Positions 38,537 to 47,322 of a stretch of 64,000 nucleotides of DNA are shown here, piece after piece. The DNA lies in contig NZ_JAQTOD010000001.1 of assembly GCF_028713515.1 (NCBI RefSeq), positions 186,001-250,000 of the forward strand. The letters run 5' to 3'. The translations under genes were made by a program, and so were the position numbers. The notes under the pieces are model-generated. The model saw only the letters and a program-made list of their open reading frames with translations. It searched no databases and was not told the origin of the DNA. Each line of letters opens with the position of its first letter. Within the stretch, counting starts at the first letter, position 1. This stretch comes from Sulfurimonas sp. (GTDB taxonomy: Bacteria; Campylobacterota; Campylobacteria; Campylobacterales; Sulfurimonadaceae).

Positions 38537-40294
38537 ATGAAAAAACATATGGTTGCTCGGGCTATTATCGCTTTAATCTCCTCTTTTACTATACTTCAAG
38601 CGGAGTCAAATGGATTTTATGGAAATTTAGAGTATGGATATACAGAAAATAGAGCTAGTGATGTAAACAATAAGTCATCACAAGAGGCTATGATTCAAAA
38701 CTATACTCTTGGAAAAACAGGATATGTTTATAATCCTAATTTGATGAGCTATTTGGTGCAAGGATCACTAATGGTGACAGATACCACAAATAAAACAAAT
38801 GATCAATCTTATGATTCTAAAAATAAGAGTATGAATTATCGTGTTAGTACTGATTTTATCCGCTCGACAAAATATCCTTTTTCACTTTATGGTGAAAAAA
38901 CATCAAATCCATATTCTAGCATTCAAGCTGGTTCATCTATGAGCTATAACCAAACAGATGATAGATATGGTGTTAATGGTTCAGTTGAACTTCCATATTT
39001 CAATCTTAGGTATAGTGGCGAGTCGTCTGATATGCAACGAGATGAGACTAATGCAGATGAGACTCGTAAAAACAAAAATTATACACTTTCTGTTGATAAA
39101 AGATTTAATGATGGCACATTCTCTGCTGTTTATAGTAATCGAACTCGTGACTATTTACGAGATGATCGCTATTTTCAATCCAAACAAGAGTGGAGTGATC
39201 AAGCACAAGATATAAGAATAAATGGTTCTTGGAATGTAGATAAAACACTCCGCATTGACTCATATCTTACCTATATGGATAGTAGTTATAGTGACATGAA
39301 AAATATGATGGGAAGTGTAAATATAAACTGGAATCCAACTGCCAAGTATATGGCAAGTGTTGGTGCAACAGCTAGTACAATATCTTCTGGCGGTAAGAGC
39401 AGTGATACCGTTATGCTTTTTGGAAACTCTTCATATATGGTAACTCCGGAGTTTACAACAACTCAAAATGTATCGCTTTATCGTGTTGCTGGTGATTATT
39501 CTGATATGACTATGGGAACGGCGATGTTGGGTGGGCATTATACTAAGGCCCTAGAGGATAATCTTGTGTTGACTGCTGGTCTTGATGTTATAGGTAAAGT
39601 TGAGAAAAACAAAGCTGTCTCTGATATAAATATAACAGCCCCAGATAGAAATAGTTACTCCTATACTGCCAGTTTTGGTGCCTCAAAAAGAGTTGAGGCA
39701 ATCAGCTCAAGCCTCTCTGGGAATTTATCATATTATAATTCTGAATCAACTCTCAATGATAGCACGAAGCGTATTTCGGCCAATATGATGCTCTCTACCA
39801 TGATAAGTAATAATTTTTATAATACACTATCGGGATATTATACCAGTGAAACTGGTAGGTACTATACAGATCCAACAACTGGCGCTATCCAGATGGATTT
39901 AGAGTCAGTTACTGTTGATAATAACTTAAGATATTGGTATGATGTTGGATATGATGGAAAGATATCTCTTGGTGGTGGAGTAACTTATAGTGAGTCACAG
40001 TATAACCAGCAGGAGAAACTAGTTCGTATTTTCCCTCATGCTGAGGGCAGTTTTACATATAAATTTTTTAGGACACTACTTTTTAACTCTAACCTTAGTG
40101 CATCACAAGACTCTGTAAGTGACTTAACAAATTACTCAGCTTATATAGGTTTAAATTATACATTAAGAAAAATTATAATGTCTTTTGGAACAAGATATTT
40201 TTATCAAACTAGTGGAGCCTCATCGGGCGCAAGTGGAGTCAATCAAGAAAGTACTCAAAGTTCAGTTTTTTTCAAGATATCTAGATCATTTTGA
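38537..40294 (+). CDS. Large outer-membrane beta-barrel (porin-like) protein
   Basis: The 585-residue protein has a signal peptide (to about LQAES) followed by many alternating polar/hydrophobic, Tyr-rich strands and ends in a terminal Phe (FFKISRSF), as outer-membrane barrels do. It contains no cysteine, so it is not itself a cytochrome and lacks the N-terminal CXXC of MtrB. The size would allow about 22-28 strands. In context it is the likely outer-membrane channel or sheath through which a cytochrome is exported or electrons cross. The ribosome binding site is weak. Confidence 0.85.
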   Translation: MKKHMVARAIIALISSFTILQAESNGFYGNLEYGYTENRASDVNNKSSQEAMIQNYTLGKTGYVYNPNLMSYLVQGSLMVTDTTNKTNDQSYDSKNKSMNYRVSTDFIRSTKYPFSLYGEKTSNPYSSIQAGSSMSYNQTDDRYGVNGSVELPYFNLRYSGESSDMQRDETNADETRKNKNYTLSVDKRFNDGTFSAVYSNRTRDYLRDDRYFQSKQEWSDQAQDIRINGSWNVDKTLRIDSYLTYMDSSYSDMKNMMGSVNINWNPTAKYMASVGATASTISSGGKSSDTVMLFGNSSYMVTPEFTTTQNVSLYRVAGDYSDMTMGTAMLGGHYTKALEDNLVLTAGLDVIGKVEKNKAVSDINITAPDRNSYSYTASFGASKRVEAISSSLSGNLSYYNSESTLNDSTKRISANMMLSTMISNNFYNTLSGYYTSETGRYYTDPTTGAIQMDLESVTVDNNLRYWYDVGYDGKISLGGGVTYSESQYNQQEKLVRIFPHAEGSFTYKFFRTLLFNSNLSASQDSVSDLTNYSAYIGLNYTLRKIIMSFGTRYFYQTSGASSGASGVNQESTQSSVFFKISRSF

Positions 40295-40316
40295 AACATC
40301 AAGCAAAGGAGCGTCA

Positions 40317-41345
40317 ATGACAAAAAAACTTTTTATACAGACGGTATTGGTTGGTCTCACAATTTCTTCGTTGTATGCAGTTGAGCAGGAGAGAATTGTC
40401 TGGCCATCCGCACCTGATCCAGCTAGATTTGAGTATGTAGGTAGCATAACAAAGAGTGAAGATTTAAATATAAAACGAGGATTTTGGGGAAAAATATGGG
40501 ATTTTTTAGCTGGTAATGAGCAAAAAATTTTAGCTGCCCCGTTTGGGATTCATGTTGATGAGAGTGGCAAGCTGTATGTTGCTGATGGGGGGAATCAAGC
40601 TCTATTTATATTTGACCCAATTGAAAATGAAATGAAGGTGATTGAGGGGTTTAATGATACAAGACTTGTCTCCCCTGTGGATGTTATTACTGACAACAAA
40701 GGAAATATTTATCTCTCTGATTCGGTGTTGGAGAGAGTTATTGTTTTTGATAAAAAAGGTAAGTTTTTATACACAATTGGAGGAGATAAGGTAAAAATTA
40801 CTCGTCCAACAGGTATGGCAATAAATAACAACTTAAACAGAATCTATATATCAGACACCGTTGCTGGGACTATTTTAGTCTTTTCACTTGAGGGAAAATT
40901 TATAACATCGATTGGTACAGAAGGCTCTGGAGATGGAGAGTTTAATCGCCCAACATATTTGGCTTTAGATAAAAATTACAATCTGTATGTTTCCGATTCG
41001 ATGAATCATCGTGTTGTGATTTTAGATAAAGATGGAAAGTTTATCCGTACATTTGGCAAGCTTGGCGATAATATCGGAAATTTTGGAAGTCCACGAGGTA
41101 TCGCTCTTGATGATGACCTCAATATTTATGTAGCTGATTCTCTTTTTCATGCTGTTCAAATCTTTAATCAAAAAGGAGAACTGTTGTTATCCTTAGGAAG
41201 TTTTGGAGCAGAAAAAGGCGAGTTTTCCTCGCCTAAAGATATCGCATTTGACACCAATGGTAGCCTATATGTAGCTGATTTTTATAATATGCGAGTTCAG
41301 AAGTTGAAAAAACTTCCAAATCCTGAAAATGTGGAGTTACCATGA
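40317..41345 (+). CDS. Second NHL-repeat beta-propeller protein, exported
   Basis: The protein is 342 residues from the ATG at 40317 (MTKKLFIQTVLVGLTISSLYAVEQ), which has AAAGGAGCGTCA before it. A longer frame upstream only overlaps the barrel gene. The signal peptide ends near SLYA with no lipobox Cys. NHL repeats include RPTGMAINNNLNRIYISDT, RPTYLALDKNYNLYVSDS, SPRGIALDDDLNIYVADS and SPKDIAFDTNGSLYVADF. It is paralogous to the 36509 protein but soluble. It overlaps the next gene by 4 bases (ATGA). Confidence 0.9.
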   Translation: MTKKLFIQTVLVGLTISSLYAVEQERIVWPSAPDPARFEYVGSITKSEDLNIKRGFWGKIWDFLAGNEQKILAAPFGIHVDESGKLYVADGGNQALFIFDPIENEMKVIEGFNDTRLVSPVDVITDNKGNIYLSDSVLERVIVFDKKGKFLYTIGGDKVKITRPTGMAINNNLNRIYISDTVAGTILVFSLEGKFITSIGTEGSGDGEFNRPTYLALDKNYNLYVSDSMNHRVVILDKDGKFIRTFGKLGDNIGNFGSPRGIALDDDLNIYVADSLFHAVQIFNQKGELLLSLGSFGAEKGEFSSPKDIAFDTNGSLYVADFYNMRVQKLKKLPNPENVELP

Positions 41346-43429
41346 AGAATATATTTAATATCACTCTACTTACTATTGCCATCATCTTACTATCTTTAGA
41401 CAATGCTAATGGAGGAGTTGTCAACACTAAGCACAATATGTCAACTGCGGGTCCTGGAACAATCAAAGCAACAAGCGAGCCGGAAGTTTGTGTTTTTTGC
41501 CATATTCCACATAGTGCTCAGACTGGAACACCACTTTGGAATCGTAGTATGCCAGCATCTTCATACACTATGTATAACAGTGACTACATGAGACGGATGA
41601 ACTATCCAACTCCTGCATCACTTGGAAATACAGTTGGAACACCAGGAACACTTTCTCGTCAATGCTTGAGCTGTCACGATGGCACTGTTGCGGCTGGATC
41701 TGTCTATTTGGTTCGTGGTACGCTACTCGGAGGTACTCAAATAGCTATGAGTGGTGTTAACCCTGATGGAACAATGCTCTCATCGGCAGCTGGCTATGTT
41801 GGGACTGATTTAAGAGGTCACCATCCGGTTGGAATTGAATATAACCACACCGTGACTAAAAACTTTGGCAGTGGAACTAGAGGAATAGAGCTTTTAGTAA
41901 CGCCAGGAGCCGCGATTAAACTATACACTTATAGTGGTAAGCAGTATGTAGAGTGTTCCTCTTGCCATGATCCTCATACAGAAACTAAAAAGTTTCTTCG
42001 TTACTCAGCTGGAGGAAGTCATGGGGCTAATGTATATGGTACTTGTACTTCATGTCATGATAAAGCAAACTGGGCAACTGGGGCTCATGCTACCGTAACA
42101 AATAGTTATACTGATGCAACCGTTAATGCAGCGTATGAGACAAGCACTGTTTCTTCACTTGGGTGTGTAAACTGTCATAAACCACACAATGGAGAAGGGA
42201 AGCCATATCTGTTGCGCAAAGTTGAAGAAAATACCTGTTTTCAAGGAGCAGGTAGTGGCACAACTTCAACTGTCCCGTGTCATGGAACTGGTGGAGCAAA
42301 AGATATTCAGACATCACTTCAAAGAATGTACTCGCACCCTACAGATTTGATTTCTGGACAACACAGTAATCTTGATGTTTTATATGGCACTGGCGTGGTG
42401 AGTGATGGTGGAGGAGCTATAACTTGGAATACAAATAAACATGCTGAGTGTACAGATTGCCATAACCCACATCAGGCAAAAGCTGGAAGTCATATTGATC
42501 CTCCGGATGGGGTAAACACTATGTACCCATCAGCACCAACAAATCTTATATCCAAATCAGGTCCACTAAGAGGGGCGATTGGAGTTGAACCTACATGGCC
42601 AGCTACCGGATGGACTCAACCAACTTCGTTTACTACGCTAGAGAGTGCAACCTATGAGTATCAGGTCTGCTTAAAATGCCACTCTCAATGGGCGCTTGGA
42701 AGTTCTGCTACGCCAGTATCTTCTCAGACCATAACAAAAACAGGAGAGCCAGCAACTGATCAGGCATGGGAGTTTAATCCGAAGAATAAATCGGCTCATC
42801 CGATAGTTATGTCTCATAATGCGATGAAAACTTATGGCGGAAATGCAGCAAAAAATCCTGCAGCTGAGGGACGGTATGCAGACTCTTTGACAAGTGCATA
42901 TTTAAAAACTCCATGGTCAAATAATCCTGGAAACAACACAATGTACTGCTCCGACTGTCATGGAGCTGATGAGCAGACATCCGACCCACGAGGCCCACAC
43001 GGTTCGAGTTACAAGTATATGCTCAAGGGACGCGGTAACTATTGGCCATATAAACCAAACGGTCAATTATGGGGTATTGATGATACAACAGTGGATAATC
43101 CTGATCTTTTCTGCCAAAATTGTCATAGAACTGAAGCAGTTGGAGTTCATGTATTTAAATCTGATCGTGGTAGATTTAATAATATGCTTTGTGTTAACTG
43201 TCATTCAGGCATTCCACATGGTTCAAAAATATCTCGTCTGATGGCATATGCTGCTATGCCACATCCCTATAATTTTAATGGCAATGCAAAAATGAAAGGA
43301 TTTCGTGCTTTAGGGGCAGCTAATTATGTAACAGCAAATAGAGGAAAAGGAAACCATTGGACCAATGATACGGGCACATGTGGTTGTCATGGATCAGCAG
43401 TAGGAGGAGCTTATGATGTCTATCCATAA
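41342..43429 (+). CDS. Large multiheme cytochrome c with tetraheme module and atypical haem motifs
   Basis: The 695-residue exported cytochrome has ten CXXCH sites (CVFCH, CLSCH, CSSCH, CTSCH, CVNCH, CTDCH, CLKCH, CSDCH, CQNCH, CVNCH) plus a long-spaced CX13CH (CFQG...VPCH) and a C-terminal CXCH (CGCH). The first ~235 residues repeat the motif order of the tetraheme protein at 35661: TKHN, C-x2-CH-x-PH, PLWN, YTMY, CLSCHDG, GTDLR-x-HHPV, VECSSCHDPH, FLR, CTSCH. It is likely surface or outer-membrane located, and may anchor or cap a tetraheme filament. The last bases overlap the next gene. Confidence 0.92.
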   Translation: MKNIFNITLLTIAIILLSLDNANGGVVNTKHNMSTAGPGTIKATSEPEVCVFCHIPHSAQTGTPLWNRSMPASSYTMYNSDYMRRMNYPTPASLGNTVGTPGTLSRQCLSCHDGTVAAGSVYLVRGTLLGGTQIAMSGVNPDGTMLSSAAGYVGTDLRGHHPVGIEYNHTVTKNFGSGTRGIELLVTPGAAIKLYTYSGKQYVECSSCHDPHTETKKFLRYSAGGSHGANVYGTCTSCHDKANWATGAHATVTNSYTDATVNAAYETSTVSSLGCVNCHKPHNGEGKPYLLRKVEENTCFQGAGSGTTSTVPCHGTGGAKDIQTSLQRMYSHPTDLISGQHSNLDVLYGTGVVSDGGGAITWNTNKHAECTDCHNPHQAKAGSHIDPPDGVNTMYPSAPTNLISKSGPLRGAIGVEPTWPATGWTQPTSFTTLESATYEYQVCLKCHSQWALGSSATPVSSQTITKTGEPATDQAWEFNPKNKSAHPIVMSHNAMKTYGGNAAKNPAAEGRYADSLTSAYLKTPWSNNPGNNTMYCSDCHGADEQTSDPRGPHGSSYKYMLKGRGNYWPYKPNGQLWGIDDTTVDNPDLFCQNCHRTEAVGVHVFKSDRGRFNNMLCVNCHSGIPHGSKISRLMAYAAMPHPYNFNGNAKMKGFRALGAANYVTANRGKGNHWTNDTGTCGCHGSAVGGAYDVYP

Positions 43430-43907
43430 TCGCATGAAGTGTTATTTAGTAGTAGTTGCTCTTGTGTTCTTCTCTCCAGCAGTTATGCTTGGGGCAGAAA
43501 AAGAGGATGGAATAAAAGAGACGGTTGTTCGGTATAACCAAGCGCTAATAGAATCAGCAAGAACAGGAAAAACTGCAACACTGGAACCCTTAGCAACTAA
43601 AAAAATTGTTACTAAAACATATGCGTGGATTCACTCATGGCAAGATAGTAATCTCTATATGCGCGCCAAACTAAATAAACTTAAATTTGAAGAGATTCGA
43701 GTTGATAATAATGCAAGTATGGTTAGAACATATGAGGAGTGGAGCTATGATTATTATGATGCAGAAAATAAAAAAGATGCAATGCCGACAACACAGGTTG
43801 TATATCAGATGAAATACACATTGTACCCTCATCAAAAGCGATGGATTATTAATGATGTTAAAGTTATTAACGAAAAAAGTACACCTCTGGAAAAAGCCAA
43901 AAAATAA
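43413..43907 (+). CDS. Exported NTF2-like (IMS-domain-like) protein
   Basis: The 164-residue protein has a signal peptide (LVVVALVFFSPAVMLGAE), then an alpha+beta domain: an N-terminal helix with VRYNQALIESARTGKTATLEPLAT and strands ending KYTLYPHQKRWIINDVKV. This resembles NTF2/ARC6-IMS-like folds. It contains no haem motif. Two adjacent ATGs (43413, 43416) follow GGAGGAGC, and the gene overlaps the large cytochrome by 17 bases. It is an accessory protein of the locus with unknown role. Confidence 0.75.
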   Translation: MMSIHNRMKCYLVVVALVFFSPAVMLGAEKEDGIKETVVRYNQALIESARTGKTATLEPLATKKIVTKTYAWIHSWQDSNLYMRAKLNKLKFEEIRVDNNASMVRTYEEWSYDYYDAENKKDAMPTTQVVYQMKYTLYPHQKRWIINDVKVINEKSTPLEKAKK

Positions 43908-43926
43908 CTCAGGGCGTCACTTTTTG

Positions 43927-43960
43927 AGACAAGAATTATAATTTTTTTCTATTCTTGTCT
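43927..43960. terminator. Hairpin between the cytochrome operon and ccsBA
   Basis: AGACAAGAAT / ATTCTTGTCT is a perfect 10-bp stem with a 14-base loop that itself contains TATAAT. There is no strong T tract after it, so it may terminate the operon or act as an operator for ccsBA. Confidence 0.5.
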
Positions 43961-44026
43961 GTTTGTATAACGCGTTTACTTCATTCGTGGTATAAATCTT
44001 TTACTAAAATTTACAAAAGGGAATTC

Positions 44027-47000
44027 ATGGCGAATCAACTTAAAAAAATAGGATCATTTTTGGCATCAATGCCGTTTATGGTGGCACTGCTACTAATATT
44101 TGGTATTGCAAGCGGTGTTGCAACATTTATAGAGAATGACCATGGAACAGAGACTTCATGGGCTCTCGTTTATGGTGCCAAATGGTTTGAACTTCTTCAA
44201 ATTATGCTTGGAGTTGGAATCTTTGCAAATATCATCCGCTTTCGTATGTTTACACTTAAAAAACTACCAACTTTTATTTTTCATGTGGCATTTTTAATAA
44301 TCTTAATTGGCTCTGGTATAACTCGCTATTTTGGATACGAAGGAGTTATGCATATTCGTGAAGGAGACACAGAAAACCGTATGCTCTCAAGCGAGGCTTT
44401 TTTGCAGATTGATGCAACTCACGGCACACAAAAATATCATGCTGAAAAAGCAGTTTATGCAGCAGGGCTAAAAGATGGCGATTTGAATGAACATCTGGAT
44501 GTTGGTGGCAAGGCGTTAACAGTTAAGTTTAAGCAGTTTATCAAAAAAGCAGCTAAAACAGCAGTTGAAGATCCTGCTGGAAAAGCAGTTGTAATGTTTG
44601 TTATTCCGGCTCCAAGTGGACCTGAGAAGTTCTTTTTATCTAAAGGCGAGTTTGTTGATGTTGGACCAATAGCTATCTATTTTGACAAAGCTCCAGATGT
44701 TGAGCGTTTCTACATCAGCATATCTGAAAAAGATGGTAAGTTCTCATTTGTCTCTAACAGCAATGTTGAGTGGCTAAGAATGGAAGATAAACTCTCTGGA
44801 AGTGTGATTGCTGGAAATGAAGGAGAATTTGAAGCGCGCCGTTTATATACTGTGAATGGTATCCAAATAGCAACCAAATCAGTTCTCTCTCATGGTGCAG
44901 TCAAGGTTATACCTGAAGATGAGTATCGCGCTTCGCTCAAGATGGATATGAATACAAACGGTGAAAATCTCTCTGCTCTTATTGTTGAGGCTGAACTAGA
45001 TGGACAAAAGCGTGAAGTTGCTCTAATGGGGCAAGGAAAACGCTTTAAAGGATTTACAGAGAATTTTCGTTTAGGAGATGTTGATGTCTCTCTTGAGTGG
45101 GGAGCTAAGCAGATAGAGTTACCATTTTCTGTTAAGCTTGATGATTTTGTAATGGACAAATATCCAGGATCAATGAGCCCATCATCATACGAGAGTCATG
45201 TTCACTTGATTGATGAAAAAGCTAAAATAAACGATAGTTTTAGGATTTTTATGAATAACCCTATGGAGCATGGTGGTTTTAAATTTTTTCAATCATCTTT
45301 TGATCAAGATGAGATGGGAACGGTTCTCTCTGTAAACCGCGATCCAGGAAAAATACCAACTTATATTGGATATATATTGTTAGCGCTAGGACTGTTCCTT
45401 AATTTTTTCAATCCTAATGGTAGATTTGGTAAATTGGCTCGTACTCGTTATGATAGGTCAGCACCATCTGTGATGATTGGGTTAGTGTTTTTGGCGGGGC
45501 TATTTATGGCTCAACCAGCATTTGCATACGCTGAGTATCAAAAAGAACAAACAGCAGATCTCTCTACTGCCTTAGAGACAGTAAAAAAAGTAGATTATGC
45601 GTCCGCCGAAGAGTTTGGTACGATTTTAATGCAAGATATGGGTGGACGGATTAAGCCGATAGACTCTATTGCTATTGACATAGTAAATAAACTCTCTGGT
45701 CAAACAACTATTATGGGATTGTCTGCAAATCAGATAATCCTTGGTATGGCATCTAAACCAGTACTTTGGCAAAAAATTGCAATGATTAAAGTTAAACACT
45801 CAAAAATCAAAGCAATGCTTGGAATTGAAGATGAGAAAAAATATATTGCATTTAATGATGTTTTAGATCCAGCTGGTGTGTATAAGCTTGGAGATGCTGT
45901 TCAGGCATCCATTACAAAACGACCTGCTGAGCGAGATGAGTTTGATAAAGAGCTGATTAAACTAGATGAGAAGTTAAATATTGCATATAGTGTATATGCT
46001 GGTGATTTTATGCGAATTTTCCCTCTTGTCGGAGATAAGGCAAATGCGTGGCTTAGTCCAAGTGATGCACTTAAAGCACTTTCTCCAGAGGATTCTCAAA
46101 AAATTAGACAAATTCTCCAACTAAACTATACTGGAATTAATGAAGGGATAGAGAAGGGGAATTGGAAAACTTTTAGTGATGCAACTAAGATGATAATCGG
46201 CTTTCAGAAATTAAATGGAGCTACAATTTATCCTTCTGAATTACGAGTTAATGCAGAGTTACTCTACAATAAAGCATCTATTTTTGAGAGATTGATTCCT
46301 CTATATCTTTTTGCAGGTCTAACTCTTTTAATACTTATTTTTGTTCGTCTTTTCAAACCTGCTCTAAATTTAGAGAAAGTGCAAAAGGTTGTTCTTGGAG
46401 TTTTAATAATTGGGTTTATTGCTCACACAGCAAATCTAGGTTTACGGTGGTATGTTTCAGGGCATGCGCCGTGGAGTGATGGATATGAGTCAATGATTTA
46501 TATTGCGTGGACAATTATTTTAGCGGGAATTATGTTTGCAAGACAATCAGAATTTGCAATTGCATCAACAGGAATTCTATCTGGAGTTGCTCTTTTTGTT
46601 GCTCATTTAACATGGTTAGACCCACAAATAACAAATCTTGTTCCGGTACTTAAATCATACTGGCTATCAATCCATGTGTCTGTTATTACTGCTAGTTACG
46701 GCTTTTTGGGACTAAGCGCACTGCTTGGGCTTATATCGCTTGTGCTTTTCATTATGATTGACCGCGTTAAAAATGAAAATACAAAACGACAAACCATTAT
46801 CAGTATCCGAGAGGCAACAAGAATCAGTGAAATGGCAATGATTATTGGGCTCTCGCTTGTTACTCTTGGGAATTTCATTGGTGGAGTATGGGCAAATGAG
46901 TCATGGGGTCGTTATTGGGGATGGGATCCAAAAGAGACATGGGCATTGGTTACGATTCTTGTTTATGCTACTGTAGTTCACTTGCGTTTTATACCGAAGT

Positions 47001-47242
47001 TGAATTCAGTCTTTAACTTTACGGTGGCATCTGTTGTTGCTTATAGTTCGGTAATTATGACTTATTTTGGGGTTAATTATTATCTATCTGGATTACACTC
47101 TTATGCGGCTGGTGATCCAGTGCCTATGCCGACTTGGGTTTATTATGCGGTGGCTACAGTGCTGTTGTTGATTCTTTTAGCCTCTAGAAATCGTAAAGCA
47201 GTTTCGGGAAGTCTGAAAAATCCAAACACAGCAGAAGGGTAG
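44027..47242 (+). CDS. ccsBA: Fused cytochrome c haem ligase CcsBA (ResB-ResC)
   Basis: The protein is 1071 residues from the ATG at 44027 (MANQLKKIGSFLASM), which follows AAAAGGGAATTC. The N-terminal ResB/CcsB half has transmembrane segments near the start, a large periplasmic domain (about 130-440) and a helix at PTYIGYILLALGLFLNFF. A central signal-like helix (MIGLVFLAGLFMAQPAFA) follows. The C-terminal CcsA half carries HTANLGLRW, the WWD haem-handling loop (ESWGRYWGWDPKETWALV) and conserved His. CcsBA exports haem and ligates it to CXXCH cysteines. Its position directly after the cytochromes suggests it serves them. Confidence 0.95.
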   Translation: MANQLKKIGSFLASMPFMVALLLIFGIASGVATFIENDHGTETSWALVYGAKWFELLQIMLGVGIFANIIRFRMFTLKKLPTFIFHVAFLIILIGSGITRYFGYEGVMHIREGDTENRMLSSEAFLQIDATHGTQKYHAEKAVYAAGLKDGDLNEHLDVGGKALTVKFKQFIKKAAKTAVEDPAGKAVVMFVIPAPSGPEKFFLSKGEFVDVGPIAIYFDKAPDVERFYISISEKDGKFSFVSNSNVEWLRMEDKLSGSVIAGNEGEFEARRLYTVNGIQIATKSVLSHGAVKVIPEDEYRASLKMDMNTNGENLSALIVEAELDGQKREVALMGQGKRFKGFTENFRLGDVDVSLEWGAKQIELPFSVKLDDFVMDKYPGSMSPSSYESHVHLIDEKAKINDSFRIFMNNPMEHGGFKFFQSSFDQDEMGTVLSVNRDPGKIPTYIGYILLALGLFLNFFNPNGRFGKLARTRYDRSAPSVMIGLVFLAGLFMAQPAFAYAEYQKEQTADLSTALETVKKVDYASAEEFGTILMQDMGGRIKPIDSIAIDIVNKLSGQTTIMGLSANQIILGMASKPVLWQKIAMIKVKHSKIKAMLGIEDEKKYIAFNDVLDPAGVYKLGDAVQASITKRPAERDEFDKELIKLDEKLNIAYSVYAGDFMRIFPLVGDKANAWLSPSDALKALSPEDSQKIRQILQLNYTGINEGIEKGNWKTFSDATKMIIGFQKLNGATIYPSELRVNAELLYNKASIFERLIPLYLFAGLTLLILIFVRLFKPALNLEKVQKVVLGVLIIGFIAHTANLGLRWYVSGHAPWSDGYESMIYIAWTIILAGIMFARQSEFAIASTGILSGVALFVAHLTWLDPQITNLVPVLKSYWLSIHVSVITASYGFLGLSALLGLISLVLFIMIDRVKNENTKRQTIISIREATRISEMAMIIGLSLVTLGNFIGGVWANESWGRYWGWDPKETWALVTILVYATVVHLRFIPKLNSVFNFTVASVVAYSSVIMTYFGVNYYLSGLHSYAAGDPVPMPTWVYYAVATVLLLILLASRNRKAVSGSLKNPNTAEG

Positions 47243-47259
47243 AAATTCTCTTCGTTTTC

Positions 47260-47278
47260 GGCAGTTTTTATAACTGTC
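47260..47278. terminator. Hairpin between convergent ccsBA and cytochrome gene
   Basis: GGCAGTT / AACTGTC (7 bp with one G-T pair) with a TTTAT loop, 17 bases after the ccsBA stop. Confidence 0.45.
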
Positions 47279-47322
47279 TTAAATATATAGTAAAAAAACT
47301 ATAAGTAGCTTTTTTTGTTTAT

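Noticed and set aside
38537-40294. MtrB/PioB-type decahaem porin partner
   Set aside because: The barrel has no Cys and so lacks the CXXC typical of MtrB; only a general outer-membrane barrel assignment is supported.
40185-40316. Upstream extension of the second NHL protein
   Set aside because: The extra 44 residues overlap the barrel gene in another frame and would hide the clear signal peptide beginning at 40317.
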